Shown here: positions 17,819 to 25,272 of the stretch, in pieces
Position numbering within the stretch: position 1 is the stretch's first letter
Layout: every line of letters begins with the position of its first letter
DNA from: Alphaproteobacteria bacterium
GTDB taxonomy: Bacteria > Pseudomonadota > Alphaproteobacteria > Puniceispirillales > Puniceispirillaceae
DNA: 37,074 bases
NCBI GenBank assembly: GCA_011524805.1
Contig: WTJO01000038.1
Span: 1-37,074 of the forward strand
Reading direction: 5' to 3'
Made by a program: the position numbers and the translations under genes
Notes under the pieces: model-generated
The model's database searches: none
Seen by the model: the letters and a program-made list of their open reading frames with translations, nothing else
Told to the model about the DNA's origin: nothing

Positions 17819-19882
17819 TTAACGTGTTATTTCCACCTGACCAAAATCTGCAATACAGTCAAATTTTGATTGCACTTCTGACAGTAAACTAAGGCGATTT
17901 GTTCTAATGTCAGCCCTGTCATCATTTACAATTACATCGTCAAAAAAGCTGTCAATGGCCGGCTGTAATGCCGATAGCGATTCTAGCTGGCTGGCCAGTA
18001 ATTGCGCATCGCCATCCTGATAGCCGGCAATTGCCTCAATTGCTGCAAACAGGTTTTTTTCAGCCTCAGCTTCAAAATATTCAGGCCTTACTGCGTCTAT
18101 GCTGTCTGTGCCAGTAGATGCCAGAATTGAGCTGATACGCCGATAGCCTGCCAGCAAGGCCATGCCTGCGTCTGTGTTAAGATAGTTTTGCAAGGCAGAG
18201 GCAAGCCGCATCTGCCAGCGCATATCGGCCAGCCTGTCCCTGTTGCCGGCCAGCACCGCATCTGCAACATCATGTGATATCTGTTTATCTCGCAGGCTGA
18301 TTTTCAGCCTGTCCTGCATGAAGGGCGCCAGATCCCCATCCAGCCTGTCAAACCCGTACAGGTTCGCAGCCTCGGCACATATAACCTGAAGGTCGATATC
18401 AAGATCAGCTTCATCTATCATCCTCAGGATCCCAAGCGCGGCGCGGCGAAGCGCATAGGGGTCACGCGAGCCTGTGGGCTTTGCTCCGATGCCGAAAAAC
18501 CCGACCAGCGTATCTATCTTATCTGCAAGCGCGACTGCTAGTCCGGCAGGCGTCTGCGGGATATCATCAGCCGGACCTTGCGGGCGATAATGGGTTGATA
18601 TGGCATCAGAAATGGCGCTATCTTCTGCGTGATAGGCAGCATAATATCCGCCCATAATGCCTTGTAATTCGGGAAATTCGCCTACCATGCCTGTTACCAG
18701 GTCAGCTTTGGCAAGCAACGCTGCACGGCTGGCAATATCGGCGTCTGCCTTACAGGCCGGGGCTAGCGCCTTTGCCAGTTTTGCAATTCTGTCTGCCTTC
18801 CGCCTGACTGAACCAAGCCCTTCATAAAAGGTGACATTGACCAGATTTTCCAGATAGCTATCTAGCGGTTCTGATTTATCCTGTTCCCAGAAAAAGGCTG
18901 CATCAGACAGGCGTGCCCGTAACACCCGCTCATTGCCTGTTCTGATTAAATCGGCAGTATTATCTTCTTTTCTGCGATTTGCCACTGTCACGAAAAATGG
19001 CGCCGCACCATCCCCGTCAGCATCGCGCAGGGCAAAGAATTTCTGATGCACTTTCATTGAGGTGATCAGCACTTCAGAAGGCAGACTCATAAACTTGTCA
19101 TCAATGCGCCCGCAAATTGCCTGTGGCCATTCAACCAGCCCGCAAATCTCGTCAAGCAGGCCGGCATCAGATACCAGCGAAAGTCCCTGTTCTGCGGCAC
19201 ATTCATCAAGCTGGCGCTGTATCTCGTCTTTACGCGTCTGATGACATACAATTACCGACTGCGCGTTCATATCTGCAAGATAGCTGTCAAAATCTGTTAT
19301 TTTCACAGGCGTGTCTGCATAAAAAGGGTGGCCTTCAACCGCCGTGACATAAGGTAATGACTGGCTGTCTGATAATGCCAGCTCACCTGCTACCGGCATG
19401 CCGTCAATCGAGGCCGCAACGCTTTTCAATGGCCGCACCCAGCTAATGCTGGTATCTGCCCATCTCTGGCTTTTTGGCCATGGGAATTTTTCAATTACAT
19501 TCTGGATAAGGCCGGCTACACACGCCTCAAGCACGGCTCCGCTGACAGTGCTGACAGCAAAATAAAATTCGCCCTTATCAGTGGTGCGCACCTCAAGCGC
19601 ATCACGTGACAGACCTGCTGACTGGCAGAAGCCGTCTATCGCCTGTTCGGGGGCTGAGCTACGCGGCCCTCTTTTTTCTTCTACCCTGTCTTCAAGCCTG
19701 TCTGCCAGCCCGCCTATTTCAATCGCCATATGGCGCGGGCTGATAGCTGATCTTGTGGATTCCGGCGTGAAACCAAACTCTGTCAGGCCAGATACCAGCC
19801 CGCTTTCAAGCGCTGTAATAGCTGCCTGTTGCATACGGGCAGGGATTTCTTCACATGAAATTTCAACAAATAATACCGCCAT
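17819..19882 (-). CDS. glyS: Glycyl-tRNA synthetase beta subunit
   Basis: 687 residues, standard length. The N-terminus VLFVEISCEEIPARMQQ is the conserved start of GlyS. Further conserved blocks include VGEFPELQGIMGGYYA and GSRDPYALRRAALGILR. The C-terminal region (about 560-680) corresponds to the anticodon-binding domain. Two beta and two alpha subunits charge tRNA-Gly. Its ATG overlaps the glyQ TGA in the five-base string TGATG, so the subunits are translationally coupled. Confidence 0.97.
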   Translation of the reverse strand: MAVLFVEISCEEIPARMQQAAITALESGLVSGLTEFGFTPESTRSAISPRHMAIEIGGLADRLEDRVEEKRGPRSSAPEQAIDGFCQSAGLSRDALEVRTTDKGEFYFAVSTVSGAVLEACVAGLIQNVIEKFPWPKSQRWADTSISWVRPLKSVAASIDGMPVAGELALSDSQSLPYVTAVEGHPFYADTPVKITDFDSYLADMNAQSVIVCHQTRKDEIQRQLDECAAEQGLSLVSDAGLLDEICGLVEWPQAICGRIDDKFMSLPSEVLITSMKVHQKFFALRDADGDGAAPFFVTVANRRKEDNTADLIRTGNERVLRARLSDAAFFWEQDKSEPLDSYLENLVNVTFYEGLGSVRRKADRIAKLAKALAPACKADADIASRAALLAKADLVTGMVGEFPELQGIMGGYYAAYHAEDSAISDAISTHYRPQGPADDIPQTPAGLAVALADKIDTLVGFFGIGAKPTGSRDPYALRRAALGILRMIDEADLDIDLQVICAEAANLYGFDRLDGDLAPFMQDRLKISLRDKQISHDVADAVLAGNRDRLADMRWQMRLASALQNYLNTDAGMALLAGYRRISSILASTGTDSIDAVRPEYFEAEAEKNLFAAIEAIAGYQDGDAQLLASQLESLSALQPAIDSFFDDVIVNDDRADIRTNRLSLLSEVQSKFDCIADFGQVEITR

Positions 19883-20772
19883 CAGCCCGCCGCCTCCTGT
19901 GAGGCCGCATCAGGGGCAACCCATGCCTCGCAACAGCCTTTTGCCAATGTGCGCACACGGCCGATATAGCTCTGGCGTTCGGTAACAGAAATGACCCCTC
20001 TGGCATCAAGCAGATTAAACAGATGGCTTGCCTTCATACATTGGTCATAGGCAGGCAGCGCCCTACCAGATGTCAGCAATATCTGGCATTCCTTTTCTGC
20101 ATCTTCAAAATGGCGGAACAGCATATCTGTTGAGGCAATCTCAAAATTCCAGCCTGAAAATTCAACCTCGGCACGCTGGAAAATATCGCCATAGCTTTTG
20201 CCGCCCTTATCGGCAGGCACGCCATCCCAGTCAAGCTCATACACATTATCAATGCCCTGAATAAACATCGCCATCCGTTCAAGCCCGTAGGTCAGCTCTA
20301 GCGGCACAGGGTTACATTCAATCCCGCCTACCTGCTGAAAATAGGTAAATTGCGAAATTTCCATACCGTCACACCAGACCTCCCAGCCAAGCCCCCACGC
20401 CCCAAGCGTTGGTGATTCCCAGTCATCTTCGACAAACCGAATATCATGTGCCTTTACATCCAGCCCGATAGCCTCTAACGAGCCAAGATATAATGCCTGA
20501 CTATCGGCAGGGGATGGCTTCATGATGGTCTGGAACTGGTAATAATGCTGTAACCTGTTCGGATTTTCGCCATAACGTCCATCTGTTGGCCGCCGTGATG
20601 GCTGGACATAGGCAGCATTCCAGATTCTGTCAGGGCCAAGCGCACGCAAAGTGGTTGCCGGATGAAAGGTGCCTGCGCCAACCTCCATATCATAGGGCTG
20701 GAGTATCACACAGCCCTTATCTGCCCAGTAGCGTTGCAGGTTTAGAATAATTGACTGAAAATCTGTTTTCAT
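19882..20772 (-). CDS. glyQ: Glycyl-tRNA synthetase alpha subunit
   Basis: 296 residues, typical for GlyQ. Class II catalytic core segments are visible: LQRYWADKGCVILQPYD, EVGAGTFHPATTLRALGP, AAYVQPSRRPTDGRYG (motif 2) and NPVPLELTYGLERMAMF (motif 3). It carries the glycine-activation site of the alpha2beta2 enzyme. The ATG is at 20772; about 165 bases without a convincing gene separate it from the small zinc-ribbon gene upstream, a likely place for its promoter, though I see no strong consensus. Confidence 0.97.
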   Translation of the reverse strand: MKTDFQSIILNLQRYWADKGCVILQPYDMEVGAGTFHPATTLRALGPDRIWNAAYVQPSRRPTDGRYGENPNRLQHYYQFQTIMKPSPADSQALYLGSLEAIGLDVKAHDIRFVEDDWESPTLGAWGLGWEVWCDGMEISQFTYFQQVGGIECNPVPLELTYGLERMAMFIQGIDNVYELDWDGVPADKGGKSYGDIFQRAEVEFSGWNFEIASTDMLFRHFEDAEKECQILLTSGRALPAYDQCMKASHLFNLLDARGVISVTERQSYIGRVRTLAKGCCEAWVAPDAASQEAAG

Positions 20773-20937
20773 GAAAGGCTAGCCGCGTTAGGAGCAGAGC
20801 GAACCCGGCTCATGAGGATAAAGATACATCCCGCCCCCAAACAAGAATATCGTAACGGGCAGATTTTGCGGCATAATAACAAAAACACCCACCGATAATC
20901 AATGGTTATTCGTATCAACCCTGAACTGCCCGCCTGT

Positions 20938-21153
20938 TTAATTCTTACGGACTGGACAGTCTGGCTTCTCGCATCCCTCAGCAGATACAAAGGCATTGCA
21001 CTGGCTACATTCAATCGTATCTACCGGCCTGTCTGGCGCGCCCGTATCCTGTCTGTCTGTGCTGGCGGCACGGCGACGTTCAATCAGCCTGAATAATGTC
21101 CAGACAAGAACGATAATGCCGCCAATTAATATTAATTTTGGAAATGAAATCAT
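20938..21153 (-). CDS. Small membrane protein with C-terminal zinc-ribbon-like motif
   Basis: 71 residues from the ATG at 21153. One N-terminal membrane helix (LILIGGIIVLVWTLFRLI) is followed by a basic/Ser-rich linker. The C-terminal CSQCNAFVSAEGCEKPDCPV has four cysteines in two pairs, consistent with a small metal site on the cytoplasmic side. The ATG lies two bases after the sppA stop, so it is translated with sppA. I know short membrane/zinc-ribbon proteins of this sort next to glyQ in alphaproteobacteria but cannot name a function. A longer reading from 21177 would overlap sppA. Confidence 0.75.
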   Translation of the reverse strand: MISFPKLILIGGIIVLVWTLFRLIERRRAASTDRQDTGAPDRPVDTIECSQCNAFVSAEGCEKPDCPVRKN

Positions 21154-21155
21154 GT

Positions 21156-22010
21156 TTACAGCCCATAGCGTTGCCACAAGGACAACTCGATCGCCTTTGC
21201 CGCCGCATCATCAACCGCACTGTCATAAGAAAGCAGCCTGCCCATCCGTGCAGACAGCCCAAACGGCATAAAGCCTTTTTTCTGGGCGATAGTCACAATC
21301 TGCAGCTTTTCACCAAAGCGCGCCTCAAGCACCTCACGCATCAGCCCGACCCCGTCAATCAGCCCAAGCTGATGGGCTGTCTCGCCAGTCCAGAATTTAC
21401 CGCTGAAAATTTCATCTTCATCACCTGCCAGCCGGCTGCCTCTGCGGCTTTTGACATGATCGATAAAACGCTGGTGAATCTGGTTCTGAAGCTGTTTTAG
21501 ATAGGCGATATCATCCGGATTTTCAGCGCGGAACGGATCAAGCATGGATTTTGACTTGCCAGACGTGTAGACCCGCCGCTCAACCCCAAGCTTCTCAAGC
21601 AGTTCAGGAAAGCCAAAGCCGGCAGAGATTACCCCGATAGAGCCCACAACAGACACAGAAGAGGCATAAATTTCATCTGCGGCAGCAGCTATCCAGTATC
21701 CGCCGGAAGCAGCCACATCTTCACAGAATGCCAGCACAGGCACATCATGTTTCAGGGCAAGCTGGCGGATATAGCTGCCAATTAGCTCTGACTGGACAGG
21801 CGAGCCACCGGGCGAGTTAATAATCAGCACAACCGCCTTGATGCCGGACATGGAAAATGCCTTTTTCAGACTATCTTCGGTTGCCTGCAGGCTAAGCCGC
21901 CCACGTGCAGGGCTGGCAGAGGCTGCAATAATGCCTGACAGCCTGACCACGCTCACCACAGGCGCGCCTTTTCGCCAGAAAAGTAATTTGGACAATAGCC
22001 TGCGCATCAT
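21156..22010 (-). CDS. sppA: S49 family signal peptide peptidase (SppA/SohB-like)
   Basis: 284 residues, the short single-domain form. INSPGGSPVQSELI is the conserved oxyanion region, DVAASGGYWIAAAADEIYAS contains the nucleophilic Ser, and YTSGKSKSMLDPF contains the general-base Lys, giving the Ser-Lys dyad of S49 peptidases. The N-terminus is basic and only mildly hydrophobic, so membrane anchoring is uncertain. The enzyme degrades cleaved signal peptides or other membrane peptides. Two ATGs in a row (22010 and 22007) follow AGAGG; the second has better spacing. A TATAAT sits on this strand at 22057-22062, about 50 bases upstream. Confidence 0.9.
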   Translation of the reverse strand: MMRRLLSKLLFWRKGAPVVSVVRLSGIIAASASPARGRLSLQATEDSLKKAFSMSGIKAVVLIINSPGGSPVQSELIGSYIRQLALKHDVPVLAFCEDVAASGGYWIAAAADEIYASSVSVVGSIGVISAGFGFPELLEKLGVERRVYTSGKSKSMLDPFRAENPDDIAYLKQLQNQIHQRFIDHVKSRRGSRLAGDEDEIFSGKFWTGETAHQLGLIDGVGLMREVLEARFGEKLQIVTIAQKKGFMPFGLSARMGRLLSYDSAVDDAAAKAIELSLWQRYGL

Positions 22011-22056
22011 CGCCTCTACATCAACAGTGTTTTCATTACTCTTCCATCACTGCCAG

Positions 22057-22062
22057 ATTATA
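22057..22062 (-). promoter_or_regulatory. Possible -10 element upstream of sppA
   Basis: A perfect TATAAT on the minus strand lies about 47 bases upstream of the sppA start in a 122-base gap. No good -35 hexamer is seen at 16-18 bases, so this rests on the -10 match and position alone. Confidence 0.35.
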
Positions 22063-22132
22063 GGTTCTTTATCAAGTAATCGCACTGCCCAAATGGCCTT
22101 ATCAGACTAAAAATACAGCTTAAGGGTATATA

Positions 22133-22942
22133 TCAGCGCGTCAGATGGCGTGTTGCCGGATGGGTAAGCATCAACGGAGCGCCTGTCATAATCTTGCGAG
22201 CCTCTTCTGTCTGCCCGCCACCAGCATGATGCAATACCAGCCCTGACAATAACGCCATAGCGCCTTTGACCTGTTTTCTGGCCGTGATAATGACACGGGT
22301 GGCCGGACTGCCATGGGTCGAGTATAGCGGGAAGACCAGTGCTTCTCCTGCCCCGTAAATTCGCAACGCCGCCAGCATTTCATCTGTTCTGTCTGCGCGG
22401 ATGATCATGCTCAGCCTGCCTTTGGGTTTTAACGCCCATAATGCAGATGAGACCCAGCCATCCAGCGTGCTGCCATCGCCATAATGGGCAAGCGTGCGCC
22501 GCCGCGAGGTTGCGGGCTTGTCATGGGGATGATGAAAGGGCGGGTTTGAAAATACCTGATCAAAACTGGCTTTGAGGATTACCGGCATGTTCTGCACATC
22601 GCCTGAGATTACCCTGCCATTTTCAGCATGGCCATTTTGCGCCAGATTATCTTCTGCCAGCTTTGCGCACAGGCTGTCTTTTTCAATCAGGGTTATCTGA
22701 CTATCTTGATAGCGATGCAGTACCGACAGGCTGACCGCCCCGACACCTGCGCCCATATCAAGGCATCTGCCAGCCGAATTACCAGATGAGTTGCCGGCGC
22801 GCAGGTTACTAGCCGAAATTGCCGCGCCAAGCATCACCGCATCAGTACCCACCCGATAGCCATCTAGCGGCTGGTGGATGGCAATCTGGCCGTCCAGAAA
22901 GCTGTCATCGGTAATTGCCGGCGGGTCTGTGCTGTCAGTCAT
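22133..22942 (-). CDS. Class I SAM-dependent methyltransferase, TrmN6 (YfiC)-like
   Basis: About 269 residues from the ATG at 22942 (the preceding ATG at 22945 is equally possible; GGAA lies upstream). The SAM-binding glycine loop is CLDMGAGVGAVSLSVL, and the acidic residue LIEKDS ends the next strand. The catalytic motif NPPFHHP marks the amino-methyltransferases of the TrmN6/HemK group, which modify adenine N6 (A37 of tRNA1-Val) or glutamine. The start QIAIHQPLDGYRVGTDAVML fits alphaproteobacterial TrmN6-like proteins. The tRNA target is inferred. Its 5' end overlaps the DUF2007 gene by eight bases, so the two are coupled. Confidence 0.85.
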   Translation of the reverse strand: MTDSTDPPAITDDSFLDGQIAIHQPLDGYRVGTDAVMLGAAISASNLRAGNSSGNSAGRCLDMGAGVGAVSLSVLHRYQDSQITLIEKDSLCAKLAEDNLAQNGHAENGRVISGDVQNMPVILKASFDQVFSNPPFHHPHDKPATSRRRTLAHYGDGSTLDGWVSSALWALKPKGRLSMIIRADRTDEMLAALRIYGAGEALVFPLYSTHGSPATRVIITARKQVKGAMALLSGLVLHHAGGGQTEEARKIMTGAPLMLTHPATRHLTR

Positions 22943-23150
22943 CATAAAATTCCGAGCTGTCTTTGAGCAGATTGACAGCCGCCACATAATAGCCGTCCGG
23001 TACCATCAGCCGCCGCGGAAACGCGCCTATCCCTGCCTCAAGCGCCGAGATATGCGCATCAAACACGGTATGGGGAATATCCGCACCGGACAGAATCGAC
23101 TGTAGATAGGTCAGCCGCACGGGGTTTGTTGTCTTGACAATGCACTGCAT
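22935..23150 (-). CDS. DUF2007 domain protein
   Basis: 71 residues from the ATG at 23150; the frame also allows 23177, but family members begin at a strand like CIVKTTNPVRLTYLQSIL. The core GADIPHTVFDAHISALEAG followed by FPRRLMVPDGYY is the DUF2007 pattern (PF09413 from memory), a small ferredoxin-like fold sometimes called a putative signal-transducing protein; function unknown. It is the first gene of the minus-strand run with trmN6-like and sppA, divergent from the polyprenyl synthase. No clear ribosome site is seen. Confidence 0.85.
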   Translation of the reverse strand: MQCIVKTTNPVRLTYLQSILSGADIPHTVFDAHISALEAGIGAFPRRLMVPDGYYVAAVNLLKDSSEFYDD

Positions 23151-23294
23151 AATGGCAAACAGTATGCCGCAAAGCACACAGATAGGAAATCACAATTTAT
23201 ACAGACCCCGAAACTGGCATTTTTTAGGCTTGATAAGCATAGCTATTCGGCTTAAGTGAATGACAGGAACACGCTTTTTTTTGAGACAGAGATA

Positions 23295-24305
23295 ATGTCC
23301 GAGACACAGATTGCCAGTCTTGACAGGCTAACACAGGCACTTGCAGATGAAATGCCGGAGGTAAACCAGATTATTCTGGCACGGATGGAGTCCGAAGTGC
23401 CGTTAATACCCCAGCTTGCAGGCCATCTGATAGCCGCAGGCGGGAAGCGGCTTCGCCCGCTTATTACGCTGGCAGGCGCCCAGCTGGCAATGGCACAGAA
23501 TAATATCACGGTGATGCCACAGGCGGCACGCTATCTGGCGGCGGCGGTGGAATTTATCCATAATGCCACCTTGCTACATGATGATGTGATAGATAAGTCT
23601 GATCAGCGGCGGGGCAGACAGACAGCCAATGCATTGTGGGGCAATGAGGCATCTGTGCTGGTAGGGGATTTTCTGTTTGCGCGTGCATTTGAGCTGATGG
23701 TCGAAACAGACGATATTCAGGTGCTTCAATTGCTGGCATCTGCGTCTGCGCGCATCACTGAGGGCGAGGTCAAACAGATGACTGTACAAAATGCGCCAGA
23801 CAGTTCAATCGACGATTATATGTCTGTAATTACCGGCAAGACAGCGATATTATTTGCCGCCGCCGCCCATGCTGGCGGGCGAACCGCACAGGCAGATACA
23901 CCGCTTCGCGATGCATTGCATGCCTATGGGCTGGCATTGGGGCGGGCATTCCAGATTTGTGATGATGCGCTTGATTACGTAAGCGATGCGCAGAAAATGG
24001 GGAAGAATGCAGGAGATGATTTTTATGAAGGCAAAATCACCCTGCCCGTGATTTTTGCCTATCAGGGGGGAGATGCAGACGAGCGCGCCTTTTTTGACCG
24101 CACGCTAGCTCAAAGCGATATTCAGGAAGGCGATCTTCATCACGCAATAGAGATTATCAACCGCCATCAGGGCATTGAACGCGCCCTTGATATGGCAGAT
24201 GAATTTGTAGAACAGGCAATTGCCGCGCTGGATATCGCGCCCGATGGCGAGATGAAACAGGCGCTGATTGAGGCAGCACGGTTTTCAGCCCGCCGCCCCA
24301 GCTAG
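23295..24305 (+). CDS. ispB: Long-chain polyprenyl diphosphate synthase (octa/decaprenyl type)
   Basis: 336 residues from the ATG at 23295; an upstream GTG at 23256 is in frame but adds an atypical leader. GGKRLRPLITL, the first Asp-rich motif in ATLLHDDVIDKSDQRRG, GDFLFARAFELM, TGKTA and the second Asp-rich motif QICDDALDY are all present. The fifth residue before the first Asp-rich motif is Ala, not aromatic, which predicts a long product. The enzyme condenses IPP onto allylic primers to make the ubiquinone side chain. It is divergent from DUF2007 and convergent with the holin remnant, whose stop is 28 bases beyond. Confidence 0.93.
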   Translation: MSETQIASLDRLTQALADEMPEVNQIILARMESEVPLIPQLAGHLIAAGGKRLRPLITLAGAQLAMAQNNITVMPQAARYLAAAVEFIHNATLLHDDVIDKSDQRRGRQTANALWGNEASVLVGDFLFARAFELMVETDDIQVLQLLASASARITEGEVKQMTVQNAPDSSIDDYMSVITGKTAILFAAAAHAGGRTAQADTPLRDALHAYGLALGRAFQICDDALDYVSDAQKMGKNAGDDFYEGKITLPVIFAYQGGDADERAFFDRTLAQSDIQEGDLHHAIEIINRHQGIERALDMADEFVEQAIAALDIAPDGEMKQALIEAARFSARRPS

Positions 24306-24333
24306 ATGTGAGGTTACGCATTCACAGAACATC

Positions 24334-24599
24334 TCAGGCCGTTGTGCCTTTCAGCTTGTCAAAACTTCTGATGCCCGCCATGCCGAGCAGTGCAAGCAAT
24401 AGCTCAAATAGAATATCCTGAGGCAATTCTGGCACCGCCATTTCAATACCGGCGGCAGAGAATAGGCCTGTAAGCAGAGGCTGGCCGACAAACATCCAGC
24501 CTATACCCGCAGAATTGGCCGCCAGCCTGCAACAAATAAAAAACGATGCGCCGCCTCAATCTGGTTGATGCCTATCTGCATCAATATATCTATCGAGGC
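24334..24599 (-). pseudogene. Remnant of a 3TM phage/GTA-type holin, frameshifted and 5'-truncated
   Basis: Not a continuous ORF. On the minus strand, frame A (24599 down to about 24507) reads INQIEAAHRFLFVAGWRPIL, closely resembling the EAxHRSxFVAGWRP segment of 3TM holins (PF11351-like, recalled). It then hits a stop at 24503-24501. Frame B, shifted by one base, continues with GIGWMFVGQPLLTG, a short helix, LPQDILFELLLALLGMAGIR and SFDKLKG to a stop at 24334, which is the conserved C-terminal part. One inserted base near 24505-24517 would rejoin the two frames. The N-terminal part is absent: upstream sequence belongs to the plus-strand S24 gene. I read it as a decayed lysis gene. A sequencing indel could explain the frameshift but not the missing 5' end. 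Confidence 0.7.
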
Positions 24600-25148
24600 A
24601 CGCCGAAAACCCTGCCGGAAAATCTGCGCTACCACCTAGCTACGCTTCTGGGCATTCATGAATCCGAATTACGCGAAACAGCACAGGATATTGCTATCCC
24701 TGATGCAGTATTTCTGCCGTGGCTGGATATTGATATCAGCGCCGGCCATGGCAGTATATCTGATGATCTGGCAGAAGCTGGGGATAGCTGGGTGTTTGAC
24801 AGGCAATTTTTGCAGCAAATAAGCCATGCAGATATATCTGCATTACGGATGCTGTCTGTGAAGGGGGATTCCATGTCGCCTGTACTGGAAGATGGCGATA
24901 TGATTTTGATAGATCTGAACGACACACAGCCCAGCCCGCCCGGAATTTTCGTGCTGTTTGACGGCGTCGGGCTGATGACAAAATCAGTTGAGCTTATCCC
25001 GCATTCTACCGCAGGTCAGGTCAGGATTGCGCCTGCAAACCCGCATTATTCTGCCTATCAGCGCTCATATGATGATATCCGGATTGTCGGGCGTGTTATC
25101 TGGTTTAGCCGGCGGCTGGTACGTTCGGGCGCATCACGGCATTTCTAG
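24546..25148 (+). CDS. S24 family peptidase / LexA-CI-like repressor with shortened HTH
   Basis: 200 residues. The C-terminal S24 domain is intact: VKGDSMSPVLEDGDMILIDL holds the nucleophilic Ser, and LFDGVGLMTKSVELIP holds the Lys. The end RIVGRVIWFSRRL matches family members. The N-terminal part DAYLHQYIYRGTPKTLPE and HLATLLGIHESELR resembles the second half of the XRE-type HTH in alphaproteobacterial S24 regulators, but the first ~25 residues are missing. An in-frame TAA lies nine bases before the ATG, and no ribosome site is visible. It probably descends from a phage-type repressor that lost its 5' end. Expression and DNA binding are uncertain. Confidence 0.8.
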   Translation: MRRLNLVDAYLHQYIYRGTPKTLPENLRYHLATLLGIHESELRETAQDIAIPDAVFLPWLDIDISAGHGSISDDLAEAGDSWVFDRQFLQQISHADISALRMLSVKGDSMSPVLEDGDMILIDLNDTQPSPPGIFVLFDGVGLMTKSVELIPHSTAGQVRIAPANPHYSAYQRSYDDIRIVGRVIWFSRRLVRSGASRHF

Positions 25149-25166
25149 GCTTAGCCAGAATATCGT

Positions 25167-25199
25167 GCTGTACATAGGCGGATTTGGCTATGTACCAGC
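25167..25199 (+). terminator. Strong hairpin after the S24 gene
   Basis: GTACATAG (25170-25177) pairs perfectly with CTATGTAC (25188-25195) around a ten-base loop, and GCT/AGC extend the stem past one bulged base. It lies 18 bases after the S24 stop. No T-run follows, so it may be a weak or Rho-assisted terminator, an RNA-stabilising stem, or an operator. Confidence 0.45.
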
Positions 25200-25237
25200 A
25201 CCATTGAGCAGACAGGAACAGCGCGTAATTACAGGCT

Positions 25238-25265
25238 GTTACACTGGCTCGAAGCTGTGCTATAT
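25238..25265 (+). promoter_or_regulatory. Possible promoter just upstream of the RNA methyltransferase
   Basis: TTACAC and TATATC are about 16 bases apart, with TATATC ending roughly eight bases before the ATG at 25273. If used, the transcript would begin at or next to the start codon, which would fit the absence of any ribosome site there. Consensus match is only moderate. Confidence 0.3.
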
Positions 25266-25272
25266 CTAACCT

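Noticed and set aside
20769..21014. 81-codon minus-strand ORF next to glyQ
   Set aside because: Overlaps the small zinc-ribbon gene in another frame, has no recognisable domain and an odd composition; treated as a shadow.
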